From Microstegium vimineum (lineage: Eukaryota; Streptophyta; Magnoliopsida; Poales; Poaceae): DNA of 64,000 nt. The position numbers and the translations under genes are program-made. Under the pieces are notes generated by a model that did no database searches, was not told where the DNA came from, and saw only the letters and a list, made by a program, of their open reading frames with translations. The stretch spans positions 25,862,719 to 25,926,718 of the forward strand of contig CM039128.1 in assembly GCA_022036555.1 (NCBI GenBank). The letters are read 5' to 3'. Below are positions 46,112 to 56,947 of the stretch, one piece after another. Each line of letters starts with the position of its first letter. The stretch's first letter is position 1.

Positions 46112-47110
46112 TGATGCGATACGATGTCCCAATCTTCACGACGTAGGATGAAATCCAGATAACTAGCTTCAGAGAAGCCAAGATAACTTGCTGCATGCAA
46201 CGATAACTAGTGCAACCTGACAAATAAAACTTGAAGCCAACCACTGTCTTTAACCGGCAACCTAAATCGAGGATTCGCCCAACCAACACAACCTACAATC
46301 AATCAAGGAGAACCTTGAAGGGAGTAGGAGCACCAATTGGGAGCGGATGAGGCCGCCGCTTCTATAAATCCATGAAGGAAATCACAAGAGCAAAGGGGTA
46401 GAGATCACACTCAAGGGTTGTTAGCACACAACTGAACAAAGGGGTTCTATATTTCAATTCTTCAAAGTCTGAGATTACAATGACTCTAGGGGGTACGTAT
46501 ACTAGCAACAGCCCTCCTAGATTGGTTTAAACACGAGATGGAAATTAAAAGACTAAGAATGTGAAAAGGCCTCCACGAAATGGGTTTCTGAAGTGGCTTC
46601 GCGAGGCTGTTGGTCTTCTACGCAGTCATCAGTAAATTGGCAATAACTCCATCTTGGGAAGTCCAAATGACATGGGGTTTGTTGCGTTGGAAAGTTAAAT
46701 TTATAAGATTTCACACCATGTGCAGCATGCACCACGAGATATTGTATAATGGTACAGTTTTTCATCAGCCTGACTGTCAACCTTCTGACCAGTCTGCACT
46801 AAAACAGGTCGGCAGACTAACTGGAGTATCCAAACAGGTCGGCACTTGATGCATTAGAAACTAGACTTGATAAGCTTTCCAACAAGTCCTTAATGACCTT
46901 CAGAGCTTTTGGGAATCAAAAGTTATGACTGTTTCTTCTAGACGGTTCTGTCACGATGGACTGACTCAAACGTGATTCTGTTTCTGTTGTCATCTCCATG
47001 TATGTTCTTGTCATCCTCCACGGTGAACCTGAGCAATACAACATGCATCACTTAGGTAGTATATACTTCTCATTAACATTAAGATGAATTTCATAAAGTA
47101 GCGCATGCAC

Positions 47111-47578
47111 TGTCGACGAAATATGCGTCGTAGTCTACCTAGGGGGTACGCCACGATAGTAGATTGTTAGGCGGAGGTGTGGCGACGGCGATCAAGCGTA
47201 GCACAGAGAGCGTAGACACGGCGATTTAGATAGGTTCAGGCCGGCAAACCGCCGTAATACCCTACGTCCTGTGTTCTCGTGGCTAAATTGATCTTTTATA
47301 TCGGGTTACAATATCTGTAGATGATCTGGGAGAGGTTATCTGGGGTTTTCTGAGGGGGTCCCTGCTCGCCTTATATAGCCGGGGAGCAGGGTTACAATTT
47401 CCATATCCTAACCGATTACGATCGGTTCAGTATGACAAGGGATCCGAGTCTATCTACTAGGATCTTCCTTGGCGAGCAAGTCGTCTTAGGAGTCCTTAGC
47501 GAGCACGACGGGCTGGGCCGTCTCCTGGTCGGCAGGCCAATGAGGTCCCTGGGATGTGCCGAGGTTATATCCCCAACA
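47111..47578 (-). repeat. 3' LTR of G (468 bp)
   Basis: Begins TGTCGACGAAATATG and ends TATATCCCCAACA. It is 30 bp shorter than the other LTR; the main difference is one block near 47515 whose borders repeat GGGCTGG, which suggests a short-direct-repeat deletion. Confidence 0.92.
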
Positions 47579-48619
47579 AGTCCACGAGCACATCATATTC
47601 TTCTAGCGAGCCCGCGGCGTCATCCTGAGAGGCGTCCTGCTGGTCGCCGTCATGCGGGGTGGTCGTCGTAGAATCCTGACCAGCATGGCTGATCGAGGTG
47701 CTGCTCGGAGAGGTCTCCCGACCAGGTCGATCTGCTCGAGAACGTCGTAACTTGGCGTGCGAGCTGGTCGCCTTGCCGGATGCCATGACTGCTTGCTGGG
47801 AGAATGTGACGCGCTGAAGAAGAAAACACTTTTGAAAGGTCTTTCCCTGGTGAAGTGTACCCACTTAGGCTCTACAAAAACCGCACATTTAAAAAAACAG
47901 AGCTTTGTTTGTGAACAAGATCAGTACATTCACCGCGAGGTGAAGTGTACCCACTTAGTCCCCGAGCATGGTAGTAGGTGAAGTATGCACGTGGTGCCAT
48001 GCTCTATAAAGTAGTGCATAAAGGAAAATAGAGATTTGAGCATAAATTTAAAAAACGACTGCGAATACCCGTAGTCCCCGAGCCTGATGGAAGGAGCTTA
48101 GAGAGATTCTTGTATCGGAGTCTTTTGGTTTTTGTTCGCAGTCTCCGGGCGTCAGTCCCGGGTGTTGTCCGTCTAGTGGTCGTTACCTGGCGCCTTGATC
48201 GCAGTCCCCGAGCCTTGCTCGGCGTGGAGCTAGGCGTAGTCCTCGAGCCTGGTCGGGACTGCAACTAACACTGAGGGTGGTAGTCGGTGTTGACGGAGTC
48301 CCTGAGCGTGTTTGTGCGTGTAGATCTGTCGACCGTGTCGGCCAGGTTGCTGTAGTTATATCCTTTTCCTGAGAAAATAACAAAGATGCGCGTCTAGTCC
48401 TCGAGACTGTAGCATTGGTAATATTGCGCAAAAAGATTATTAGCCATAAATCATGTAATTGATTGTAAGCGAATGTTTATGGAAGGGGAGGTAAATGGGC
48501 CAAAACAACTAGTGAGGACAGCGGCCCAAGTCACTGCGCAGAAAGTGGGCGTGGTGGGCTCTTGTTTAGTCTGCGCGGTTTCCCAAAAACCCTGGAATGG
48601 GAAGCGTTGCGCCTCTTGG
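47579..48619. other. 3' non-coding region of G
   Basis: No convincing coding frame. The sequence has repeated AGTCCCCGAGC-type words (about 47955-48420). It would contain the element's polypurine tract and the upstream region of the antisense gene. The expected polypurine tract next to the LTR is not evident. Confidence 0.5.
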
Positions 48620-48627
48620 TATAAAGG
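48620..48627 (+). promoter_or_regulatory. candidate TATA box of the antisense gene in G
   Basis: TATAAAGG in TTGGTATAAAGGGGGG, about 144 bp upstream of ATG 48764. The spacing resembles that of the antisense gene in copy B. Confidence 0.5.
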
Positions 48628-48763
48628 GGGGAGGGCGGCGGCGGTTTTCATTAGCGTTGTGGTGAGGAAAGCTTCATCTTTCACCGCGATTATCTCATTA
48701 TATCAGTTGTTGCCTTGCCGATTAACCTGCCATTGTAGTCTTTGGCCGCTCTATCCGCCGGAG

Positions 48764-50886
48764 ATGGCGTCGAAGAAGGGTGTGAATAGAAGGTCGTCGG
48801 TGGCGGTCAGGAGAGCTTCTGTTCTGTTGCCCCCAAATGCTAGTGTCGAGGATTTGGTGGTGCCGCCCTGGGCGGAGTACTGGACTCGGATTACGTTGAA
48901 GGAAGACGACATCAACGCTCTCATTTTTGGCGGTCTTCTTCCTGATAAGGAGGTCGGCGGGTGGCAGCTAGCGTTCGGTGAGTCATATCCGACGCCGGAC
49001 ACTTGTGAGCTTGTGGTTTTCGAACCTTTCTTTCGCTGCGGATTCGGGATTCTGGTTCATCCTTTCCTTCGTGGCCTTTTGTGATACTATGGTATTTCAC
49101 TCTGCAATCTGAACCCCAACTCGATCGTTCACATTGCGAAGTTTATTCATATGTGTGAGGCGTTTATTGGGATCTATCCCCACTTTGATTTGTTCCAGTA
49201 CTTCTTTCGTTTGAAGATAAATGGGAGCAAGTCGGTTGGTGTTATTAGTTTAGTTTACCTTCAACTCTGAGACGATATGGCTAGGGAATACGTTCCGATG
49301 CCGCTGCATTCCAAATTTCCTGGACACAAGTCGAGGTGGTTTTATATTCATCAGGAGGAACCCTTTGCGCCATGTGATCCTTCGCTAGTGCCAACAGTTT
49401 TGGAGACCTGGTCGGACCTGCCGTCTGGGTCCAACTTGGATACCGTGAACTTACTTTTGGAGCTGCTCGACCGCCGCACTCTTGATGGGGTGGTGGTAGC
49501 TTGTAGTTTTATTGCCAGGCGATGTCAGCCCTGCAAGGATAGGGCGCATCTAGCTTTTGAGTACGCTGGGATTGTTGACGATACCCGCGAAGCGCCGGAG
49601 AATATTGAGAGCACTGTTGGTGAAAAGCGTCTAAACTACATCTTTGACTTGTCGAAGTGTTCGCGGCCATCACGTTCGAGGGAGGCTTTTTCTCTTCATC
49701 GTCCTCCTCCTCAGGTTTTGATTTATATCTTGCTCTGCATTGTGTCATTGTAGCTAGTGGTGTACTTATGTGCCTCTGTTATGCAGGTTTGTGGTGAAGA
49801 CCGTGCTCACTATTTTTCCATCTTGCCGACCCCTGGTCTGTTGCCAGAGTTTTGTACGCCCTTGGCGGGTTCTGGTCAGCCGGCTGGGTCTGGTCGTTGT
49901 GAGGGGATTGATGACGAGGGGCTTGTCAGCGAAGAGCTTCCCGACGTTGGGACAACTGTTGTCGATCCGGAGCCTTTGAGGTCGGAGCCCTGGGCTGCAA
50001 ATCCCCCGGGGCTTGATAGTGGACTTGCTTCTTCGGGGAGTCCCGAGATACCTTCCGGTTTTGACACCGAAGTTGATGATGATGATGTGCCACTAGCGTT
50101 TACGCATCGTTCGAAGAGGAGGAAGCGGACTTCTGTTATGATCGAAGATTATTTTGTGGGAGTGTCTCCACCGCTGGAGGGTATTATCGGTGATGAAGAC
50201 TCTGATTCTGGTCGGAGCATCTTGAGTGGTGTGGAGGTGAGTCGTCAGCTTGTTGTCATCATGAACTGGCCGCGTTCTTATCCCTGTTTCATAGGCGTTG
50301 CTGAGAACTGGTCGGGAACGTAAGCTTCGCGTTGCGTCCTTGGAGAAATCTTTGCGGGAATCTTGTGCGCAGACGGATAAATTGGAGAGGGCTCTGCTGG
50401 AGAAGGATCGTGACATCGATCGTCTTTCACAGGCGAAGAAAGGTTGGCTCGTAGTGGTCTATGGAGTTCCTCTAGTTGTTGCTTTTGTACTTACACCTTT
50501 TGTTGTTTGTAGAACTGGCGGATCAAGTTGTTGCCTGGCGTCGTCGGTTTTGGGATGTGATTGAAGAGGTAGGCCCGGTGGTGGCCTATGTGGACGATGT
50601 TGCCTTCGCTTCCGCTCCTGCGTCGGATGATATTGTTGGTGAATTTGTGGCGAAGGTGCAAGGCTTCTGTGGTCGCTTCAAGATGTTAGTCACTTTGGCG
50701 GCGCAGGAGATGCTTTCCCATGGGTTATCGATGTTGCAGTCGCATTACCCACGCGTCAATCTTCGAAGGTTGGAGACTGGTTATGCAGCCGGTATTTCGG
50801 ACTCTGATATTAGTCGTTTGGAGGGGGAAGCTGACGTGGTAGCTAAGGATTTGCTTCGCGATATGGATTTTTTTGCTACTAGATAG
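48764..50886 (+). pseudogene. antisense Transposase_28-like gene of G, four exons
   Basis: Exons 48764-49714, 49787-50236, 50295-50442 and 50513-50886. Introns are 72, 58 and 70 bp with GT...AG ends; the third is in phase 1 and the two halves join in frame. The N-terminal part (GGWQLAFGESYPTPDTCELVVFEPFF, HPFLRGLL, NSIVHIAKFIHMCEAFIGI) matches the 'putative gypsy type transposon' family known in grasses as Transposase_28. An acidic/Pro-rich middle with a basic KRRKR patch follows, then a coiled-coil C-terminus (LEKSLRESCAQTDKLERALL). Two in-frame TGA codons (49082-49084 and about 49270) inactivate it. Despite the family name no transposase activity is established. Confidence 0.8.
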
Positions 50887-51665
50887 CTGTTGTTGTATGT
50901 GATGGGGGTTGGTATGGACGTGTAAGTGAAATGTGTCAAAGCTTTTGTTTATCCGGGCGGTGAGCTTTTATTTCACTTGTATGTCCCTTCATGCCTACTG
51001 ATTCGTGAGCCTAAGCCAATCAAGCGTTCTGCCTTGGGTCTCAAATGGTCCAGGTCGTAGTGCTCTAGCCCCTTCACGCGTAGGATACATAAGGACTCCC
51101 AAGGAGGCACACTGCTAGCAATCTGTGGCGCAGAGGGCGAACAACTCATGCACGCTTTGAATGATACCAGAGTCAGGACCCTTTTCCGAGAGGCTCTATT
51201 GTGGCGTGACCAGGGCTTGTGGAGACCATTCCTGCAGACGCTGGGCGCAAAGCCATGCTGCTTGTAGAGTCGTAGACCGTTCCGTGGTCATATACAGATT
51301 CTGGGCGCATAACCTCATGGCTTCCGACCCAAATGATACCGCCCAGTTTATGGGGAAATATCAGTTGGGAGTTCTGTCACCGTGGTCGTAACGAGTAGGG
51401 TAGCTACTTCTATTCGCTATAACCCGTTGGCAGACCAGCTTCGGGGGCTTTCTGGTTATGGCCAGGCTGTTTGGAGAACGCCGAGATGTGTTTGGAGAGG
51501 TCGTCGAACACTGTGGGAGTGTTTTGGGGGAGTCGTCGATCGCCATATGCGTTTTGTAGTGGTCGCCGGGCGCTGTGGTCGCGAAACAGATGACAAAAAG
51601 GGAGAACGTATATGGGCGGGATCGTCGAACTTTATTGATATCAGTGGGAGAAATTATACAAGTAT

Positions 51666-52960
51666 TCAAGCATAGAAACGTCTGAGGTGTTCTATGCTCC
51701 ATGAGTTAGGTACGTCGATGCCTTCGTGGTCGGCGAGTCGGTAAGACCCTGGTCGGGTTACCTCTTTGACAATGTAGGGGCCTTCCCAATGTGACGAGAG
51801 TTTGTGCATGCCTTCGGTCTTGAGTTTCCTCTTAAGTACGAGGTCTCCAATGGTGAATGATCTGTTATTGACATTACGGTTGTAGTATCGTCGAACACCT
51901 TCTAGGTACTTGGCCGTGCGTATGCACGAAGTTAGCCTCTGTTCTTCTAGACGGTCGATATCGTCGATGCGAGCCTGGTCGGATGTTTCTTTGTCGTAGT
52001 TTTCCACACGTAGAGAGCCAAAGGCGACCTCGGTTGGCATTACTGCTTCCGAGCCAAAAACCATGAAGTATGGGGAGACGCCGGTGTTACGACTGGGTTG
52101 CGTACGTAGTCCCCAAAGCATTGCGGGCAGTTCGTGTAACCAACGACCTGTGTTCTTCTCTTCCTCCTGGTATAGCCTTTTCTTGAGTGCGTCTAGTATC
52201 ATTCCGTTCGCGTGTTCGGCCTGGCCATTTTCTCTTGGGTGGGCGACGGAGACGTACTTGACCAGTATTTTATTGTCTTCACAGAAATCCCAGAAAAAAG
52301 TTCTAGTGAAATTTGATCCCAGATCGGTGATGATTGAATTTGGGACACCGAATCGGTGTATGATCTCATCGATGAAGGTTACCGCGGTTCCGGCTGATGC
52401 CTTGGTGATTGGTTTGACTTCAATCCACTTGCAGAACTTGTCGACGGCCACGTAGATCCATTTAAAGTTTGTCGGTGCTGGTCAGAAGGGACGGAGCATA
52501 TCCAAACCCCAACAAGCGAAGGGCCAAGAAGCTGGTATTATTTGTAATTCCTGGGCGGGACGGTGAGTTTGTTTGGCAAAGAATTGGCACCCCTTGCAGG
52601 TTCGCACCATTTTCTCTGCGTCGACGGCCGCCGTGGGCCAGTAGAAGCCTGCTCGGAAAGCTTTTCGTACCAGTGTCTTTGCGGCGGGATGATTCCCACA
52701 GGTGTCGGCGTGGATGTCTTGCAGGATCGCTGCGCCCTCCTCTTTGGAGACGCATTTTTATAGCACTTCCATCTTGGAGTTTTTCCTCATCAGCCTGCCG
52801 TCCACTAGGACATAGTTGTGAGCTCGGTGGGTCAATCGTTCTGCTTCTGTCTCGTCTGATGGCACTGCGTTTTTGGAGAGGTACTGCACGAAGTGATCTC
52901 GCCAGTCGAATGGTCGGCTGGTGTTTGCGATGGTGAGTACGCTGGCCTGCGGTGGTGGTA
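51666..52960 (-). pseudogene. integrase of G
   Basis: The 51666-52451 frame has the core and C-terminus: DKFCKWIEVKPITKA, SIITDLGSNF (second Asp), RENGQAEHANGM (Glu) and LSSHWEGPYIV. Upstream, in pieces, are the zinc finger (DIHADTCGNH, CKGCQFF) and the first Asp (CWGLDML). A TAG near 52478 separates it from the core, and a TAA near 52757 lies further upstream. Confidence 0.87.
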
Positions 52961-53800
52961 CTTCCTAGGGTGGAGCTGCGCGCTCATCGGCGATTGACGG
53001 TTCATGTAGGTCTTGGATAAAGACTCCCGCCGGGATGGTGGATCGTGCCAATCCTAACTTGGACATTTCATCTGCAGCCTGGTTTCGGTCTCGCGGAACA
53101 TGGTGGTATTCGATCCCAAAGAACTTGCCTTCTAGCTTTCGAATTGCGGCGCAGTATGCGTCCATCTTCTCATTGGAGCACTTCCAGTCTTTGTTGAGTT
53201 GGTTGATTACTAGGGTTGAATCGCCGTTGACGATGATGCGCTTTATGCCGAGTTCGTTTGCGATTCTGAGCCCGTGAAGGGCTGCTTCGTATTCAGCGGC
53301 GTTGTTGGAGGCTAGAAACAGTAGCCATAGGACGTATCGTAGCTTATCGCCGGATGGTGATACGAAAAACAGGCCGGGGCCAGCCCCGTGGATGGATAGT
53401 GACCTGTCAAAGAATAGGGTCCAGTGTTCAGGGACGTCGGTGCTTATAGGGACCTATATGTCGGTCCATTCGGCGATGAAATCAGCGAGTCCTTGTGATT
53501 TGATCGTATGCTTCCCCTGAAAGGCTATGTTGAAGGTTCCCAGTTCCATCGCCCATTTGATTATTCACCCAGTGGCGTCCTTGTTACGCAGTATGTCGCC
53601 TAACGGGAACTCGGTGATGACTGTCACCGTGGTTAATCGTTCGAAATAATGTCGGAGCTTGCGTGCGGTTATGAGGCCTGCGTATAGTCGCTTCTGGACC
53701 TGGGGGTATCTCCTTTTTTGATTCGTTCAGTACCTCGCTTACAAAATAGCACGGTCGTTGGACCGGGTATACACGTCCGCTTTCATTGCGCTCGACCATT
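52961..53800 (-). pseudogene. RNase H region of G (archaeal-type second domain)
   Basis: Read on the - strand: an SNNAAEYEAALHGLRIA motif (about 53310) and GDSTLVINQLN (about 53220), then EYHHVPRDRNQAADEMSKLG (53015-53110). This is the archaeal-type RNase H of Tat elements. The preceding conventional RNase H is fragmentary (VERNESGRVYPVQRPCYFVSE near 53750). Confidence 0.78.
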
Positions 53801-54930
53801 ATGACGGTGCTGACGACTCAATTTGTGGTGGCGATGTAAAGCAACATTGGCTCGTCTTTCTTTGGTGCGACCAGGACTGGTGGCTCAGTTAGGTACCGCT
53901 TAAGATCATTGAATGCGCGGTTTGCTTCGTCGTTCCACTCGAACCTTTGTCCGCCCTTCAAGAGTCCGAAGAACGGAAGTCCTTTTTCTCCCAAGCGAGA
54001 GATGAAGCGGTTGAGGGCAGCCATGCACCCTGCGAGTTTTTGTACGCTCTTTGCGTTGGATGGAGGTTTCATTCGGAGAACTACGGCGGTTTTTCTCGGG
54101 TTGGCTCGAATGCCGGACTGACTGACGATGTTGCCCAGGAGGTTCCCTGAAGGTACCCCAAAAATGCACTTCTTTTGGTTTAGCTTCCATCAGAACTCGT
54201 TGAGGGCCTTGAAGGTTTCCTCTATGTCGGCGATCAACGTTTCAATGGATTGTGTTTTTACGACTACGTCGTCTACGTAGGCCTCGACTTTTCCTGGAAT
54301 GAGGTCTTTCAAGCACTCTTGTATGGCACGTTGGTATGTGGTGCCGGCGTTTTTTAGCCCGAAGGACATTGTCGTGTAACAGTAGGGGCCGAAAGGCGTT
54401 ATAAACGATGTTTTGATCTGATCTTTGACCTTCAAGGCTATTTGGTGGTAACCGGAATAACAGTCGAGGAAGGAGAGGAATTCGCATCCCATAGTAAAGT
54501 CGACAACTTCATCGATTCGCGGCAGAGGAAAGGGGTCAGGGGGGCAATGCTTGTTGAGACTCGTATAATCAACAAACATTCTCAATTCATTATTCTTTTT
54601 TCATACAAGGACTGGATTGGCTAGCCAGTCTGGATGATTTACTTCTCTAATAAATCCCGCAGCTAGGAGCCGGGTTATTTCGGCTTTTATGGCTTCCTTG
54701 CAATCCGGTGTGAACCTTCTAAGCTTTTGTCGAGTCGGTTTGGCTCCTTCAACCACGTTCAACGAGTGCTCGGCGAGGTCCCGGGGGACACCTGGCATAT
54801 CGGCCGGTTTCCAGGCGATGGTGTTGATGTTGCGCCGCAGGAAGCTGACGAGTGTGCTTTCTTGTTTGAGGGCGAGGCCGGCGCCGATCACAGCGGTCTT
54901 CTCTGGGTCGTCATCGACCAGGGCCACAGT
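53801..54930 (-). pseudogene. reverse transcriptase of G
   Basis: 54601-54927: NVVEGAKPTRQKLRRFTPD, AEITRLLAAGFIREV. 54190-54585: VDYTSLNKHCPPDPFPLPRID, FLDCYSGYHQI, MSFGLKNAGTTYQRAI, and catalytic YVDDVVVKT near 54270. 53818-54072: the connection part (KLAGCMAALNRFISRLGEKGLPFF). Stops separate the three pieces (TGA around 54600, TGA near 54190, TGA near 53818). Confidence 0.88.
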
Positions 54931-55672
54931 CTTTGTTTCCCTGGACTTTTTTGAGGCACGTTTAGTTGGAGGTTCTGGGATTCGAAGTCCCCTGCGTGAG
55001 GTTTGGCCGCATCGGACAGGCAGATCTGGGATGTCGAAGTCCCCTGTAGATGTTCGTGACTGGTCGCGTTTTCGATCGCCTCTTGTTCACATTCGTAGGC
55101 AGTTTGTAGATCGGAGCGGATGCTGATGACGCCCTGCGGTGTCGGCATCTTGAGCAGTAAATACGTATAATGTGGTATCGCCATGAGCTTTGAGACTGTG
55201 GGCCGTCCGAGGATGGCATCATATGGAGTATCAATGTCGGCGACCACAAAGTCGACGGGCTCCTCGCAGGTTAGTCTGTCGGAATCAAATCGCACCAGGA
55301 GAGTGATTTGTCCGAACGGTGACGACTTCTCACTAGGGACGATGTCGTGAAGGGGAAGTTCACAGGTCGGAGATTGCTTTCACGATACTCAAGCCGCTAG
55401 AGGGTGTTTGGAAACATGACTTTGACGGAGCTGCCGCCGTCGACAAGTATCTTTTTGAAGAGACCGGTTGAGATAGCCGCGCCGACGACCAGGGGGAAGC
55501 GACCAGGGTAGTGGTGACGTACTTGGTGGTCGTCCCTCGAAAAGTCGATCCGCTGCTTTGTCCAATCTAGGGAAGGGACATGAACGTTGTTGCAGTTGTA
55601 AAAGGAGCGGCGACGCTTACCGTTATCACCCGGGTGCCTGCCAAATATGGGGAAGATGTGCGTGCCCTTCAT
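54931..55672 (-). pseudogene. protease region of G
   Basis: 55397-55672 contains YPGRFPLVVGAAISTGLF and the active-site segment LVDGGSSVKVMFPNTL, with DGG as in A/B/C. 54931-55295 continues with YDAILGRPTVSKLMAIPHY, the conserved GRP motif. A frameshift or stop lies near 55300-55390. Confidence 0.8.
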
Positions 55673-56262
55673 GAAGCCGGTAGTCAGAGTCTCCGTTATA
55701 TCTCCCTTTGCTGGAGTACTGTCAGATCGCTTTCAGTCCACCTTGCTCTGGAAAGCCTCCTTAAGGGAAATGCACTCCTGCATGGTGTGTTTTCCCTGTC
55801 TGTGAAGAGGGCAGGGACCGTCGAGGATCTCTTTGTACCCGTTACCATGTCAGCGCTTTCGCCTGATGCCGTGGCTGACGAGGTCGGGCGCCGAGTGCTG
55901 CAGTGGTGCTTCGGATTTGGTCTTTCGTGAAGCCAATGCGTGTGAACGAAGTCGGTGACGGGCGATGCTGATGAGGCTGATGCATTCGTCGAGGTCTTCA
56001 TCAACCTGGTCGATGGCGCTCGCACAATCATCACGGGTAGTATGGTCAGGGGTGCTTTGAACCGCCTTAGCGACCGGGACTTCGATTGCAGGAGAGCTCG
56101 GCTCAAGAAGCTACGTTGATTCCAACGTTTTGGTGACGGAGACGGTGCCATGGATGGTCCAGATCATAGATCCAATCTGGAGGGTGGTGCCGCCTACAGG
56201 GCTAACCATGGATCCGAGGAAGGTGACCGCTTGATGAGCCATGGAGTCGATGCACACACACC
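55673..56262 (-). pseudogene. gag remnant of G
   Basis: Only about 600 bp lie between the PBS and protease, too short for a Tat gag. The piece CPLHRQGKHTMQECISLKEAF near 55780 resembles the zinc-binding end of gag; the capsid core is not found. The gap is best explained by an internal deletion. Confidence 0.65.
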
Positions 56263-56279
56263 CTACCTAGCGCGCCAAC
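56262..56279 (-). other. primer-binding site region of G
   Basis: On the - strand, directly after the LTR: GTTGGCGCGCTAGGTAGG. The TTGGCGC start fits a Ty3/gypsy PBS; the tRNA is not assigned. Confidence 0.6.
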
Positions 56280-56777
56280 TGTCGACGAAATATGTGTCGC
56301 AGTATACCTAGGGGGTACCCCACGGTAGTAGATTGTTAGGTGGAGGTGTGGCGACGACGATCAAGCGTAACACAGAGAGCGTAGACACGGCGATTTAGAC
56401 AGGTTCGGGCCGACAAACCGCCGTAATACCCTACGTCCTGTGTTCTGGTAGCTAGATTGATCTCGTATATCGGGTTACAAGATCTGTAGATGATCTGGGA
56501 GAGGTTATCTAGGGTTTTTTGAGGGGGTCCCTGCTCGCCTTATATAGCCGGGGAGCAGGGTTACAATTTCCATATCCTAACCGATTACGATCGGTTCCCT
56601 ATGGCAAGGGATCCGAGTTTATCTACTAGGATCTTCCTTGGCGAGCAAGTCTTCTTAGGAGTCCTTAGCGAGCACGACGGGCTGGTCGCGTGCCGCAAGG
56701 CCTCGTAGGCTGGGCCGTCTCCTAGTTGGCAGGCCCAATGAGGTCCCTGGGGATATGCCGAGGTTATATCCCCAACA
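56280..56777 (-). repeat. 5' LTR of G (498 bp)
   Basis: Same termini as the 3' LTR. TATATAAG at 56539-56546 (- strand) is a TATA box in the usual place. The right flank is TGCAC. Confidence 0.92.
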
Positions 56778-56947
56778 TGCACCTCTTGTTGTAGATTCTT
56801 GGCTCGGCTACGTGTCATCGGTCCTTCAAATACTTGGGCTTGTGTGATCGACATGCTTATTGGCGTGGTCGGAGTGCTTGATGGTGAGGTCGGCATGCTG
56901 GTCGGAGGATGTAATGTGTTGCTGGTTGCCGTGGTCATATCAGGACC

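Larger units (their letters stand above)
47111..56777 (-). mobile_element. G: Tat-clade Ty3/gypsy element with antisense gene
   Basis: LTRs at 47111-47578 and 56280-56777, with 5-bp duplication TGCAC (47106-47110 and 56778-56782). The PBS abuts the right LTR, so the element reads on the - strand: gag remnant, protease, RT, RNase H (two types), integrase. A four-exon gene (48764-50886) reads on the + strand near its 3' end. It is a different lineage from A/B/C: short LTRs, a different PBS, and few GCCGAT words. Gag is largely missing and pol has many stops, so it is non-autonomous. Confidence 0.92.
46112..56942 (-). mobile_element. H: solo LTR of a Ty3/gypsy-like element, split by G
   Basis: Flanked by the duplication GGACC (46107-46111 and 56943-56947). 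The ends are TGATGCGATACG and GTCATATCA, an inverted TGAT...ATCA. Without element G it is about 1.16 kb and contains one LTR only. On the - strand it opens with a short frame (MTTATSNTLHPPTS through VFEGPMTRSRAKNLQQEV, 56940-56783), which resembles the extreme C-terminus of chromovirus polyproteins. A pol tail running into the 3' LTR would explain it. Confidence 0.7.

Noticed and set aside
48764..50886. A host gene between retroelements.
   Set aside because: It lies inside the LTR boundaries of G, and its N-terminal motifs match the grass gypsy-associated Transposase_28 family.
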